Origin: Candidatus Thorarchaeota archaeon
Lineage (GTDB): Archaea; Asgardarchaeota; Thorarchaeia; Thorarchaeales; Thorarchaeaceae
Reading direction: 5' to 3'
DNA length: 6,575 nucleotides
NCBI GenBank assembly: GCA_030638785.1
Contig: DAOWDY010000262.1
Span: 1-6,575, forward strand
Each line of letters begins with the position of its first letter. Position 1 is the stretch's first letter. Of the stretch, positions 1 to 5,582 are shown piece by piece. The translations under genes and the position numbers were made by a program. The notes beneath the pieces are model-generated. The model did not search any database. It was not told where the DNA came from and saw only the letters and a list, made by a program, of their open reading frames with translations.

Positions 1-252
1 TCTGGCCTCAGGTGGCACAACAGCAACTTCATACTCTTCTCCTGCAAATGCTCGTACCGCATCTAGCGTATCAAACCACATTATAGTCACAAACTCTACG
101 CCATCTTCAACATCACGACGAAGTAAGTGAATACCATGGAAACCCGGAATTAATCGTTTCGCGATATTGGAAAATATCTCCGTGCGTAGTAATTCTTCAT
201 AGGCATCTGCGTCGGCGAGATTCGTCCAACCATGCCACACACGACTAATCAT
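1..252 (-). CDS. Antibiotic biosynthesis monooxygenase (ABM)-like small protein, C-terminus cut by window edge
   Basis: The 84 visible residues begin MISRVWHGWTNLADADAYEE and continue without a stop to the left edge. The pattern of a WHGWT strand, an AYEELL helix, PGFHGIHLLRR, VEFVTIMWFDTLDAVRAFAGE and VVPPEAR matches the small ABM-like dimeric alpha/beta-barrel (ferredoxin-like) proteins. These are usually about 100 residues, so roughly 15 to 20 are missing. Family members include cofactor-free oxygenases and heme-degrading enzymes, but many have no known activity, and nothing here identifies a substrate. The ATG start is well supported by GGAGGAG at 267-261, 8 nt upstream. The gene lies 62 bp downstream of the flavodoxin gene on the same strand, so the two may be co-transcribed. 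An AT-rich TTAATTAG-like stretch near 298-305 could instead give it its own promoter. The fold assignment is fairly sure; the function is unknown. Confidence 0.75.
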   Translation of the reverse strand, partial: MISRVWHGWTNLADADAYEELLRTEIFSNIAKRLIPGFHGIHLLRRDVEDGVEFVTIMWFDTLDAVRAFAGEEYEVAVVPPEAR

Positions 253-314
253 TCGTAATTCTCCTCCATCAAGATAGTAAGACAAGTAATGTAATCTTTC
301 TAATTAATTCTATG

Positions 315-785
315 CTAATTTTGTAAGTTCTGTATTAAGTTCTGAGCAAACTCTTCCGCATGTTTGAGGTCTTCAGCATTTGGTCTGCCCTTATTCATTC
401 CCCCAAGATATCTCAAGAAGCTATTAGTGTTATACCCTTTACAAGCAAATTCATCAACAATCATGTAACCTTTAGTTTGCAGTTTTTCTCTAAGTATCGA
501 GTGATCTTCAGAGACTTTGTCTTTTCCCATAACAGCACTCGTTGAGAAAATGAATGCTTTCCTATCAGTGACCTGTGGAATTTTGTCGGCAAGCTCCAGC
601 AGAGTCCTATGGTGTTTTGCATCGTATATCCCTGAGCCAAACCCTACTAGACTGAACTCTTGAATCTCTTCAGGGATTATTTGCCTTGGCGTTTTTATTT
701 GTGCATCAAGAACTTTTGCAAAGACGTTAGCGATTTTCTCAGTATTTTTGTGATGAAAAGAAAACAAAACCAGCAGAGATTTCAT
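315..785 (-). CDS. Flavodoxin-family protein (FMN-binding, archaeal type)
   Basis: This 156-residue protein has the flavodoxin layout. It opens with strand MKSLLVLFSF and a phosphate-binding loop SFHHKNTEKIA (residues 9-19), equivalent to the S-x-T-x-N-T loop that grips the FMN phosphate. Then come GFGSGIYDAKHH (48-59), FIFSTSAV (79-85) and a C-terminal FACKGYNTNSF plus GGMNKGRPNAEDL block (113-140). The last block is typical of a short flavodoxin family common in anaerobic archaea and bacteria. It probably carries electrons through bound FMN in the cytoplasm; the partner is not shown. I chose ATG at 785 because it begins exactly at the first beta strand. A TTG at 812 would add nine unconvincing residues and has no SD. 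There is no clear SD before 785 either, so the mRNA may be leaderless or nearly so, with a weak TATA-like CTTATTT around 817-823. It is separated from the upstream thermosome gene by a terminator. Confidence 0.85.
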   Translation of the reverse strand: MKSLLVLFSFHHKNTEKIANVFAKVLDAQIKTPRQIIPEEIQEFSLVGFGSGIYDAKHHRTLLELADKIPQVTDRKAFIFSTSAVMGKDKVSEDHSILREKLQTKGYMIVDEFACKGYNTNSFLRYLGGMNKGRPNAEDLKHAEEFAQNLIQNLQN

Positions 786-831
786 TGGCAACACATCTTT
801 ATGTTGTTTCAATTTGGAGAAATAAGATTAC

Positions 832-865
832 CGGAAAAAAGGAAGAAAGGAGCCCTGAGGGCTCC
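832..865 (-). terminator. Hairpin plus T-tract terminator of the thermosome gene
   Basis: Read on the minus strand, a perfect 7-bp stem GGAGCCC / GGGCTCC with a 3-nt TCA loop (865-849) is followed at once by the pyrimidine tract TTTCTTCCTTTTTT (848-835). It lies about 20 nt after the tandem TAG-TAA stops of the chaperonin gene and about 45 nt before the flavodoxin start. This is the classic intrinsic terminator layout. Archaeal termination depends mainly on the U-tract and FttA/aCPSF1, so the stem may matter more for mRNA 3' end stability than for release. Confidence 0.8.
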
Positions 866-886
866 ATGTGTTATATTCAAAGATTA

Positions 887-2542
887 CTACATCATGCCGG
901 GCATGCCGCCCATGCCACCAGGCATTCCACCACCCATGCCGCCCATGTCGGGTGCTGCGCCTGCCTTGGCTGCAATGACGTCGTCAATCCTGAGGATCAT
1001 CTGTGCGGCCTCTGCTGCGGAGCGTACTGCCTGATGCTTGACACGGACTGGCTCAATGACACCAGCCTTCATCATGTCGTTGGTCTTACCTTCAAAAACG
1101 TTGACACCGAACCATATCCCAGCAGCACTTGCGTGTGCCTTGTTGAGCTCAGTGATAATGTCAATGGGGTCATGACCACCATTCTCGGTTAGGGTCTTTG
1201 GCACTATGAGTAGAGCCTCAGCGAATGCTTCGATAGCTAGTTGCTCACGGCCCTTCACAGTTTCTGCGTAGGTCTCAAGCCTCTTGGCTAATTCGACCTC
1301 AACTGAGCCACCGCCTGCAACATAATCACCATCTTCTACAACGTTCCTGACAACACTGAGTGCATCATGTAGTGCTCTATCTGCCTCATCAACAACGTGC
1401 TCGGTACCGCCACGAATGACGATAGATACTGCTTTGGGATCCTTGCAGTCCTTAACGTAGATAAGTTTGTCATCGCCAATCCTGACTTCCTCAACTATGC
1501 CTGCATGACCGATCGACTCTGCAGTAATCTCGTCTAGGCTTGTGTTAATCTGTGCACCAGTAGCCTTTGCAAGCTTCTCTAAAGTACTCTTCTTGGCTCT
1601 TCGAATGGCGACGATTCCAGCCTTCGCTAGGAAGTGCTGAGCAACGTCATCAATTCCCTTCTGACAAACTAAGACGTTTGCTCCAGAGGATGTGATCTTC
1701 TCGACCATATCTTTGAGCATATTCTCCTCTTGATCGAGGAATGCCTTGATCTGATCAGGGCTGTCAATCTTGATTTCAGCATCGAACTCGGTCTTCTCAA
1801 TTTCAATAGCTGCATTGATTAAGACAATCTTTGCGTCCGTAACCTTCCTTGGCATGGATGCGTGGACAATCTCCTTGTCAATTACCATACCGTTGATGAG
1901 TTCAGTTTCTTCTAGGCTCTTGCCCTGCTTCTTGATGATCTCGATCATATCGATGTCAGCTTTGGATTTACCATTGACGTCCTCAGCAATCTGGAGAACG
2001 GCTGAAACTGCAATCTTTGAGAAGTGTTCCTTTGAACCCATGACGGACTTGCTGTTCATTGATGTTTCTGCAATCTTGGTCAGGATCTTCTTGTCCATTC
2101 CTACCATTGTAACGCTGATCTCATTCAAGATCTCTGTGGCTTTCTCAGCAGCTTTTTGATAACCGCCGACAATAATGGTTGGGTGGATCTTCTTGTCGAG
2201 GAGATCCTGGGCTCTTTTCAAGAGCTCACCTGCGATAACCACTGAAGTAGTTGTACCATCGCCGGTCTCCTGATCCTGACTCTTTGCAACCTCAACAAGC
2301 ATCTTTGCTGCCGGGTGCTGGACATCAATCTCTTTCAGAATGCTTGCACCGTCATTTGTAATGGTCACGTCTCCCAGTGAGTCTACGAGCATCTTATCCA
2401 TGCCTCGAGGACCAAGGGTTGACTTGATTGCATCAGAGATGACGATACCTGCCATAATATTGTTCGATTGCGCGGACTTTCCGCGTGTTCGACTTGTGCC
2501 CTCCTTTAGAATTAGGACGGGCGTACCAGATAATTGTGACAT
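887..2542 (-). CDS. Thermosome subunit (group II chaperonin)
   Basis: This is a full-length (551 aa) ATP-dependent group II chaperonin subunit, which assembles into a double-ring, lidded folding chamber in the cytoplasm. The equatorial domain shows LGPRGMDK (43-50), ITNDGA (61-66) and the nucleotide motif GDGTTT (94-99). Asp64, Asp95 and Asp393 (in LHDALSV) fit the ATPase aspartates of thermosomes. The apical domain includes the charged helical protrusion around 245-285 that forms the built-in lid, replacing GroES. The second equatorial half has VAGGGSVEVEL (408-418) and DDVIAAK (520-526). The tail from 533 is a Gly-Gly-Met repeat ending MPGMM, as in many thermosomes and bacterial GroEL. ATG 2542 has AGGGG at 2555-2551, 8 nt upstream. 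Only one subunit gene is visible, so homo- or hetero-oligomer cannot be judged. Two tandem stops (TAG TAA) end the gene, followed by a terminator. Its upstream region carries unusual repeats and a hairpin, described separately. Confidence 0.98.
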   Translation of the reverse strand: MSQLSGTPVLILKEGTSRTRGKSAQSNNIMAGIVISDAIKSTLGPRGMDKMLVDSLGDVTITNDGASILKEIDVQHPAAKMLVEVAKSQDQETGDGTTTSVVIAGELLKRAQDLLDKKIHPTIIVGGYQKAAEKATEILNEISVTMVGMDKKILTKIAETSMNSKSVMGSKEHFSKIAVSAVLQIAEDVNGKSKADIDMIEIIKKQGKSLEETELINGMVIDKEIVHASMPRKVTDAKIVLINAAIEIEKTEFDAEIKIDSPDQIKAFLDQEENMLKDMVEKITSSGANVLVCQKGIDDVAQHFLAKAGIVAIRRAKKSTLEKLAKATGAQINTSLDEITAESIGHAGIVEEVRIGDDKLIYVKDCKDPKAVSIVIRGGTEHVVDEADRALHDALSVVRNVVEDGDYVAGGGSVEVELAKRLETYAETVKGREQLAIEAFAEALLIVPKTLTENGGHDPIDIITELNKAHASAAGIWFGVNVFEGKTNDMMKAGVIEPVRVKHQAVRSAAEAAQMILRIDDVIAAKAGAAPDMGGMGGGMPGGMGGMPGMM

Positions 2543-2569
2543 GGCTTTTTCCCCTACTTGTTCTTACGT

Positions 2570-2600
2570 ACACAGCACCAATTCTCAAATTGGCGTGTGT
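2570..2600 (-). promoter_or_regulatory. Stable hairpin in the predicted 5' leader of the thermosome mRNA
   Basis: On the minus strand, ACACACGCCAATT (2600-2588), loop TGAG (2587-2584) and AATTGGTGCTGTGT (2583-2570) can form a 13-bp stem with one bulged C (2575) and one G-U pair (2594/2577). The inner six pairs, CCAATT/AATTGG, are perfect. The stem ends 14 nt before the AGGGG ribosome site at 2555-2551. It could act at the RNA level, on stability or translation. As DNA it could be a protein-binding dyad downstream of the promoter. Its role is inference. Confidence 0.5.
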
Positions 2601-2616
2601 TTCTTACCGTAGTGAA

Positions 2617-2668
2617 AACTGTACATGCACTTCGCATGCACTTCAAATATAACTGCACATGGGCTTCG
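2617..2668 (-). repeat. Phased direct repeats GAAG-N2-CATG in the thermosome promoter region
   Basis: Three copies of GAAG-N2-CATG occur on the minus strand: GAAGCCCATG (2667-2658), GAAGTGCATG (2644-2635) and GAAGTGCATG (2633-2624). Their starts are 23 and 11 bp apart, close to two turns and one turn of the helix, so they would face the same side. The outer copies extend to 18 bp, CGAAGCCCATGTGCAGTT (2668-2651) and CGAAGTGCATGTACAGTT (2634-2617), identical at 15 of 18 positions. They surround and follow the TATA-like elements, where an archaeal repressor or activator would bind. The binding function is inference. Confidence 0.6.
2645..2652 (-). promoter_or_regulatory. Second TATA-like box, thermosome gene
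   Basis: TTATATTT on the minus strand (2652-2645) resembles the archaeal TATA consensus. Used as a promoter, it would place transcription start near 2622, giving a leader of about 80 nt. It abuts the second GAAG-N2-CATG element, which would let a bound protein compete with TBP. Its use relative to the upstream box cannot be told from sequence. Confidence 0.4.
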
Positions 2669-2676
2669 TATAAAAA
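2669..2676 (-). promoter_or_regulatory. TATA-like box, thermosome gene
   Basis: TTTTTATA on the minus strand (2676-2669) is preceded by purine-rich GCGAA (2683-2679), which could serve as a BRE for TFB. Start of transcription would fall near 2646, giving a leader of roughly 100 nt that contains the hairpin at 2570-2600. The first repeat copy begins immediately downstream. Confidence 0.45.
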
Positions 2677-2694
2677 CATTCGCTTTGAACCGTT

Positions 2695-2940
2695 CTATTT
2701 CCTGAAATACATCCTCTTCTTACATGCATATGGACCCGTGTTTTCAATATCGATGCCAACCTTCTCTCCCATGATTTCGTCCAGCATGCCGCAAAGATAT
2801 CCGTTGGACAGGTGAATTTCTATCCATTTAGCAAAGCAAATATGTGAGAAGGAGTCGTCTTGAGTTACTTCATATTCCTCGCATGGCGGGAGGACCCTTC
2901 TATGGATATTACCTTGCAGATTGGAGGAGAAGCTGGTCAA
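2695..2940 (-). other. Short protein-like ORF of unknown status upstream of the thermosome gene
   Basis: This frame is open for 81 residues and ends in TAG about 18 bp before the first thermosome TATA-like box. I do not recognise it. Its last 40 or so residues look protein-like: WIEIHLSNGYLCGMLDEIMG, then EKVGIDIENTGPYACKKRMY, with two cysteines and ordinary codon use. The only full-length start is a TTG inside the oxidoreductase gene on the other strand, antisense to that gene's first 13 codons, with no SD. The internal ATGs at 2787 and 2772 leave only 30 or 25 residues and have weak or no SD. It could be a tiny gene with a non-standard start, a decayed remnant of a longer gene, or chance. 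I could not identify a frameshifted partner in the neighbouring frames. Confidence 0.25.
2888..2893 (+). promoter_or_regulatory. Ribosome binding site fixing the start of the gamma-alpha subunit
   Basis: GGGAGG lies 8 nt before ATG 2902, the codon that begins the first conserved strand (MDITLQIGGEAGQG). A second SD-like run, AAGGAG at 2849-2854, sits 5 nt before an in-frame TTG at 2860. The ATG site is preferred because it has the better start codon and matches the family's N-terminus. Confidence 0.7.
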
Positions 2941-4617
2941 GGAATCAACACTGTTGGCGACTTACTGGCTCAAGTTTTCGTGAAAGCTGGTTTTCACACC
3001 TTCACAATAAACGATGCGGAATCCAGAATAAGAGGTGGCTACAACTACACTCAGATTCGCGTTTCTGATAATCCAATTCATGCCCCCGTGGATGATTTGG
3101 ATGTAATAGTAGCTTTCTCAGATGATGCAGTTATCAAACCAAGAAACAAATTGGCAAATGATGGAGTTATTGTCTTTGATGATAATGTCGAGTTCAAAGA
3201 TATTGAAGCCTGTCATTACGCTGCACCTCTTCAGAAAGTAGCTAAGGAAATTGGAGGACACGTACGGATGACGAACGCCGCCGCTTTAGGTGCTGTACTG
3301 GCAATGCTGAAGTTTCCAATCGAACTTGCAGAAGAAACCCTTTCTTCGATTTTCAAAAAGAAAGGCGAGAAAGTCATCTCAAGCAATGTTGCTGTGGCTA
3401 GAGCTATGTACGACCGTACACTAGAAGAATTTTCAGGACCTTGCAGCCAGAACCTTAGCACAATTCAACAGGGTCCCGGAATTGACAAGATGCTACTAAC
3501 TGGTAATAGAGCGATGGCACTTGGGGCAATGGCTGCTAATCTAAAATGGATATCATCTTATCCTATGAGCCCATCAACTGCACTCTTTCAAGATATCATA
3601 ACCTATTCTCGTGACCTAGAGATTGGAACTATTCAGACGGAAGATGAAATTGCATCGATATGCATGGCTCTAGGTGCATCATACGCAGGAGCGCGATCTA
3701 TGGTTACTACATCCGGTGGAGGGTTTTCATTGATGGTCGAGGCTGTAGGTCTAGGCGCTATGGCAGAAATTCCAATCGTTATCTACAATGCTCAGAGAGC
3801 AGGACCAAGCACTGGGTTACCGACTAGGACTGAACAGGCTGATCTTCTGTTCATGGCGTTTGCAAGTCAAGGTGAGTTTCCAAGAATCATGCTCGCACCA
3901 AAGGATCCTTTGGAAGGTTTTGATGTAGCTGTTAGGGCATTTGATTTGGCAGATAAATTCCAGGTGCCAGTAATGATATTGGGCGATCAGCATCTTGCTG
4001 ATTCTACATGGAGTACTCCTCCCATTGACGTTACTAAAGTTAAGATAGATCGAGGGTCTCTATCTAGTAAGGGGAGTGGTGATTATGAGAGGTACAAACT
4101 GACAAATGATGGCGTATCTCCTCGAGCTTTTCCAGGAGATCCCGGCAAGGTTGTTGTTTCATCCTCAAATGTTCACTTCGAGGATGGTCACATAACAGAG
4201 GATCCTGATGTCCGAAATGCTATGGTTCAGAAATTCTTGAAGAAGATACCTAATATCCTCGATGCCCTTGAACCGCCAAAGATCTACGGACCTGAAAAGG
4301 CCGATGTAACGTTGCTAACATGGGGATCTTCTTGGGGCGCCGCCAATGAGGCAGTTGAGATTCTTCATAAGGATGGAGTATCAATCAACCAGCTTCACTT
4401 CTGCGATATCTATCCATTGAGAACAGAACTCCTTACCAGTGTGTTCGGTCAGGTAAAGAAAATCATTGCAGTGGAACAGAATGCGACTTCACAACTTGCA
4501 AAGTTAATCCGAATGGAAACTGGACTTGATGTTCATCACCATGTGAACAAATACGATGGGCGACCTATGACTCCAGGCTGGATTATCCAACAACTCAAGG
4601 AGGGTGGTGTACTATGA
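2902..4617 (+). CDS. korA: 2-oxoacid:ferredoxin oxidoreductase, fused gamma-alpha subunit
   Basis: This 571-aa subunit belongs to the CoA-dependent enzymes that oxidatively decarboxylate a 2-oxoacid to an acyl-CoA, reducing ferredoxin. The N-terminal gamma domain (about 1-180) has IGGEAGQGI (7-15) and SRIRGGYNYTQIRVS (41-55). The alpha domain follows from about 195, with YPMSPST (220-226) at the place of the substrate/CoA-side YPITP motif, QTEDEIASICMALGASYAG (245-263), TTSGGGFSLMVE (269-280), RAGPSTGLPTRTEQADL (299-315) and a C-terminal domain with TWGSSWGA (473-480). A gamma-alpha fusion paired with one beta subunit is the Sulfolobus-type two-subunit arrangement; no ferredoxin-like delta domain is present. 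The stop codon overlaps the beta start (ATGA), implying translational coupling. Substrate preference (2-oxoglutarate, pyruvate or broad) is not fixed by the sequence; the downstream fumarase gene leans toward 2-oxoglutarate. I see no clear TATA box upstream. The symbol korA is a best guess. Confidence 0.93.
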   Translation: MDITLQIGGEAGQGINTVGDLLAQVFVKAGFHTFTINDAESRIRGGYNYTQIRVSDNPIHAPVDDLDVIVAFSDDAVIKPRNKLANDGVIVFDDNVEFKDIEACHYAAPLQKVAKEIGGHVRMTNAAALGAVLAMLKFPIELAEETLSSIFKKKGEKVISSNVAVARAMYDRTLEEFSGPCSQNLSTIQQGPGIDKMLLTGNRAMALGAMAANLKWISSYPMSPSTALFQDIITYSRDLEIGTIQTEDEIASICMALGASYAGARSMVTTSGGGFSLMVEAVGLGAMAEIPIVIYNAQRAGPSTGLPTRTEQADLLFMAFASQGEFPRIMLAPKDPLEGFDVAVRAFDLADKFQVPVMILGDQHLADSTWSTPPIDVTKVKIDRGSLSSKGSGDYERYKLTNDGVSPRAFPGDPGKVVVSSSNVHFEDGHITEDPDVRNAMVQKFLKKIPNILDALEPPKIYGPEKADVTLLTWGSSWGAANEAVEILHKDGVSINQLHFCDIYPLRTELLTSVFGQVKKIIAVEQNATSQLAKLIRMETGLDVHHHVNKYDGRPMTPGWIIQQLKEGGVL

Positions 4618-5480
4618 TTACACTAGAACAACTTGAAGGAGTTCAGAAGATTACTTGGTGCACTGGTTGTGGTAACTTTGGAATTCTTGCAGCTCTGAAG
4701 AAGGCGATTATCGAATTGGGTGTACCCCAACATGAAATTGCCATGGTTTCCGGAATAGGTTGCAACAGTAAAATGCCTCATTACATCAACCTGAACGCAT
4801 TCCACACACTGCACGGAAGGTCTATTCCAATTGCTACGGGTGTTCATGTGGCGAACACAAATCTTTCAACAATAGTTCATGTTGGTGATGGTGATACTCT
4901 AGGTGAGGGTCTCGGCCACTTAATTCATACCGCCCGTAGGAATGTGAACATTGCTGTCTTCATCCACAATAATGGAGTAAACGGCCTGACCCAAGGACAA
5001 TTTTCACCGTCAGCTCCCCGAGGATATGTTTCCAAGACATCTCCTCCACCTCCAGGTGCTCCGATGGATCCAGTAAACCCAGTGGGTCTTGCAATTACCG
5101 GTGGGGCAACCTTTGTGGCTCGTGGTTTCTCAGGCGACCAAAAGATGCTTGTTGAAATCATGACTAAGGCAATCAGACACAAGGGATTTGCAGTTGTGGA
5201 CATCCTTCAACCCTGTCAGACTTGGAACCGGAAACTGACGTGGGCGTATTTCAATGAGAAGACATACTCTCTTCAGGAGGCCAGCCATGACACTTCGGAC
5301 AGATGGAAGGCAATTGAAAGAGCTTTTGAGAATGGGGATAAGATTCCGATTGGAGTGTTCTATGATGTTGAGCGGCCTGATTTGGCATCTGGCCTGTCTC
5401 TTCCAGAGAAAGAACCTTTGAAGGATCATCAAACAGACCTGAAGAAACTCCAAGATATTATCGATGGAATGTTATTGTGA
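4614..5480 (+). CDS. korB: 2-oxoacid:ferredoxin oxidoreductase, beta subunit (TPP and [4Fe-4S] binding)
   Basis: This 288-aa subunit binds thiamine diphosphate and one [4Fe-4S] cluster and passes electrons to ferredoxin. The four cluster cysteines are visible: Cys16 and Cys19 in WCTGCG, Cys50 in GIGCNSK, and Cys201 in LQPCQTW. The TPP motif starts at GDGD (91-94) and ends at NNGVNGLTQGQ (119-129). ARRN (107-110) and SPPPPGAPMDPVNP (143-156) are family features. Two positions are unusual: the Tyr that normally precedes GLT or GMT is Asn123, and the lysine found as LTKGQ in the Sulfolobus enzyme is Gln127, while Lys53 after Cys50 is kept. These positions lie near the substrate, so preference could differ from the Sulfolobus model. 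The ATG overlaps the alpha stop, with GGAGG at 4599-4603 upstream. The length is normal for the two-subunit class (about 280-305). The symbol korB is a best guess. Confidence 0.93.
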   Translation: MITLEQLEGVQKITWCTGCGNFGILAALKKAIIELGVPQHEIAMVSGIGCNSKMPHYINLNAFHTLHGRSIPIATGVHVANTNLSTIVHVGDGDTLGEGLGHLIHTARRNVNIAVFIHNNGVNGLTQGQFSPSAPRGYVSKTSPPPPGAPMDPVNPVGLAITGGATFVARGFSGDQKMLVEIMTKAIRHKGFAVVDILQPCQTWNRKLTWAYFNEKTYSLQEASHDTSDRWKAIERAFENGDKIPIGVFYDVERPDLASGLSLPEKEPLKDHQTDLKKLQDIIDGMLL

Positions 5481-5502
5481 GAGGCTGAAGATAACCTCTC
5501 AC
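5477..5502 (+). promoter_or_regulatory. Inverted repeat overlapping the beta-subunit stop codon
   Basis: A perfect 8-bp inverted repeat, GTGAGAGG (5477-5484) and CCTCTCAC (5495-5502), has a 10-nt loop and takes in the TGA stop at 5478-5480. The sequence that follows (CCTAAATCC) is not T-rich, so it is not a standard terminator. It may be an mRNA 3' stabilising stem or a processing or attenuation element before the fumarase gene. The role is inference. Confidence 0.4.
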
Positions 5503-5521
5503 CCTAAATCCAGAGGCTTAT

Positions 5522-5564
5522 GTGGACCGAACCACTAAATTGGGTTGTCATCATTATCTAGTGG
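5522..5564 (+). promoter_or_regulatory. Possible promoter region with nested dyads before the fumarase gene
   Basis: The 102-bp gap between the oxidoreductase and fumarase genes contains a weak TATA-like CTAAATTG (about 5535-5542), which would place a start near 5563-5566. GTGG (5522-5525) pairs with CCAC (5532-5535). CCACTA (5532-5537) also pairs with TAGTGG (5559-5564), bracketing the putative box. This could be an operator or alternative RNA stems. It is weakly supported, and read-through from the upstream operon is an equal possibility. Confidence 0.25.
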
Positions 5565-5582
5565 AATGAGAGGTTGTTTCTG

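Noticed and set aside
786..812. TTG start at 812 adding nine residues to the flavodoxin
   Set aside because: There is no SD before it, and the added residues precede the natural first beta strand; ATG 785 fits the family.
660..1192. Plus-strand ORFs opposite the thermosome C-terminus, including one with a Met-Pro-Pro rich stretch
   Set aside because: They are the antisense reading of the Gly-Gly-Met tail and terminator; the minus strand codes a clear chaperonin.
1770..2159. Plus-strand 129-codon ORF inside the thermosome gene
   Set aside because: It is antisense to conserved chaperonin sequence, with a hydrophobic composition expected of a shadow frame.
2558..2815. Plus-strand ORF across the promoter region
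   Set aside because: It has no SD or recognisable protein pattern and overlaps promoter elements and repeats that better explain the sequence.
2844..3068. GTG-started plus-strand ORF overlapping the oxidoreductase N-terminus
   Set aside because: It is a different frame from the clear gamma domain and its composition (many Arg, Trp, Ser) is typical of a shadow.
4925..5453. Minus-strand ORFs within the beta-subunit gene
   Set aside because: They are antisense to well-conserved TPP and cluster motifs.
5477..5502. Inverted repeat as an intrinsic terminator
   Set aside because: The downstream sequence is not T-rich, so it is listed only as a possible regulatory or mRNA-end element.
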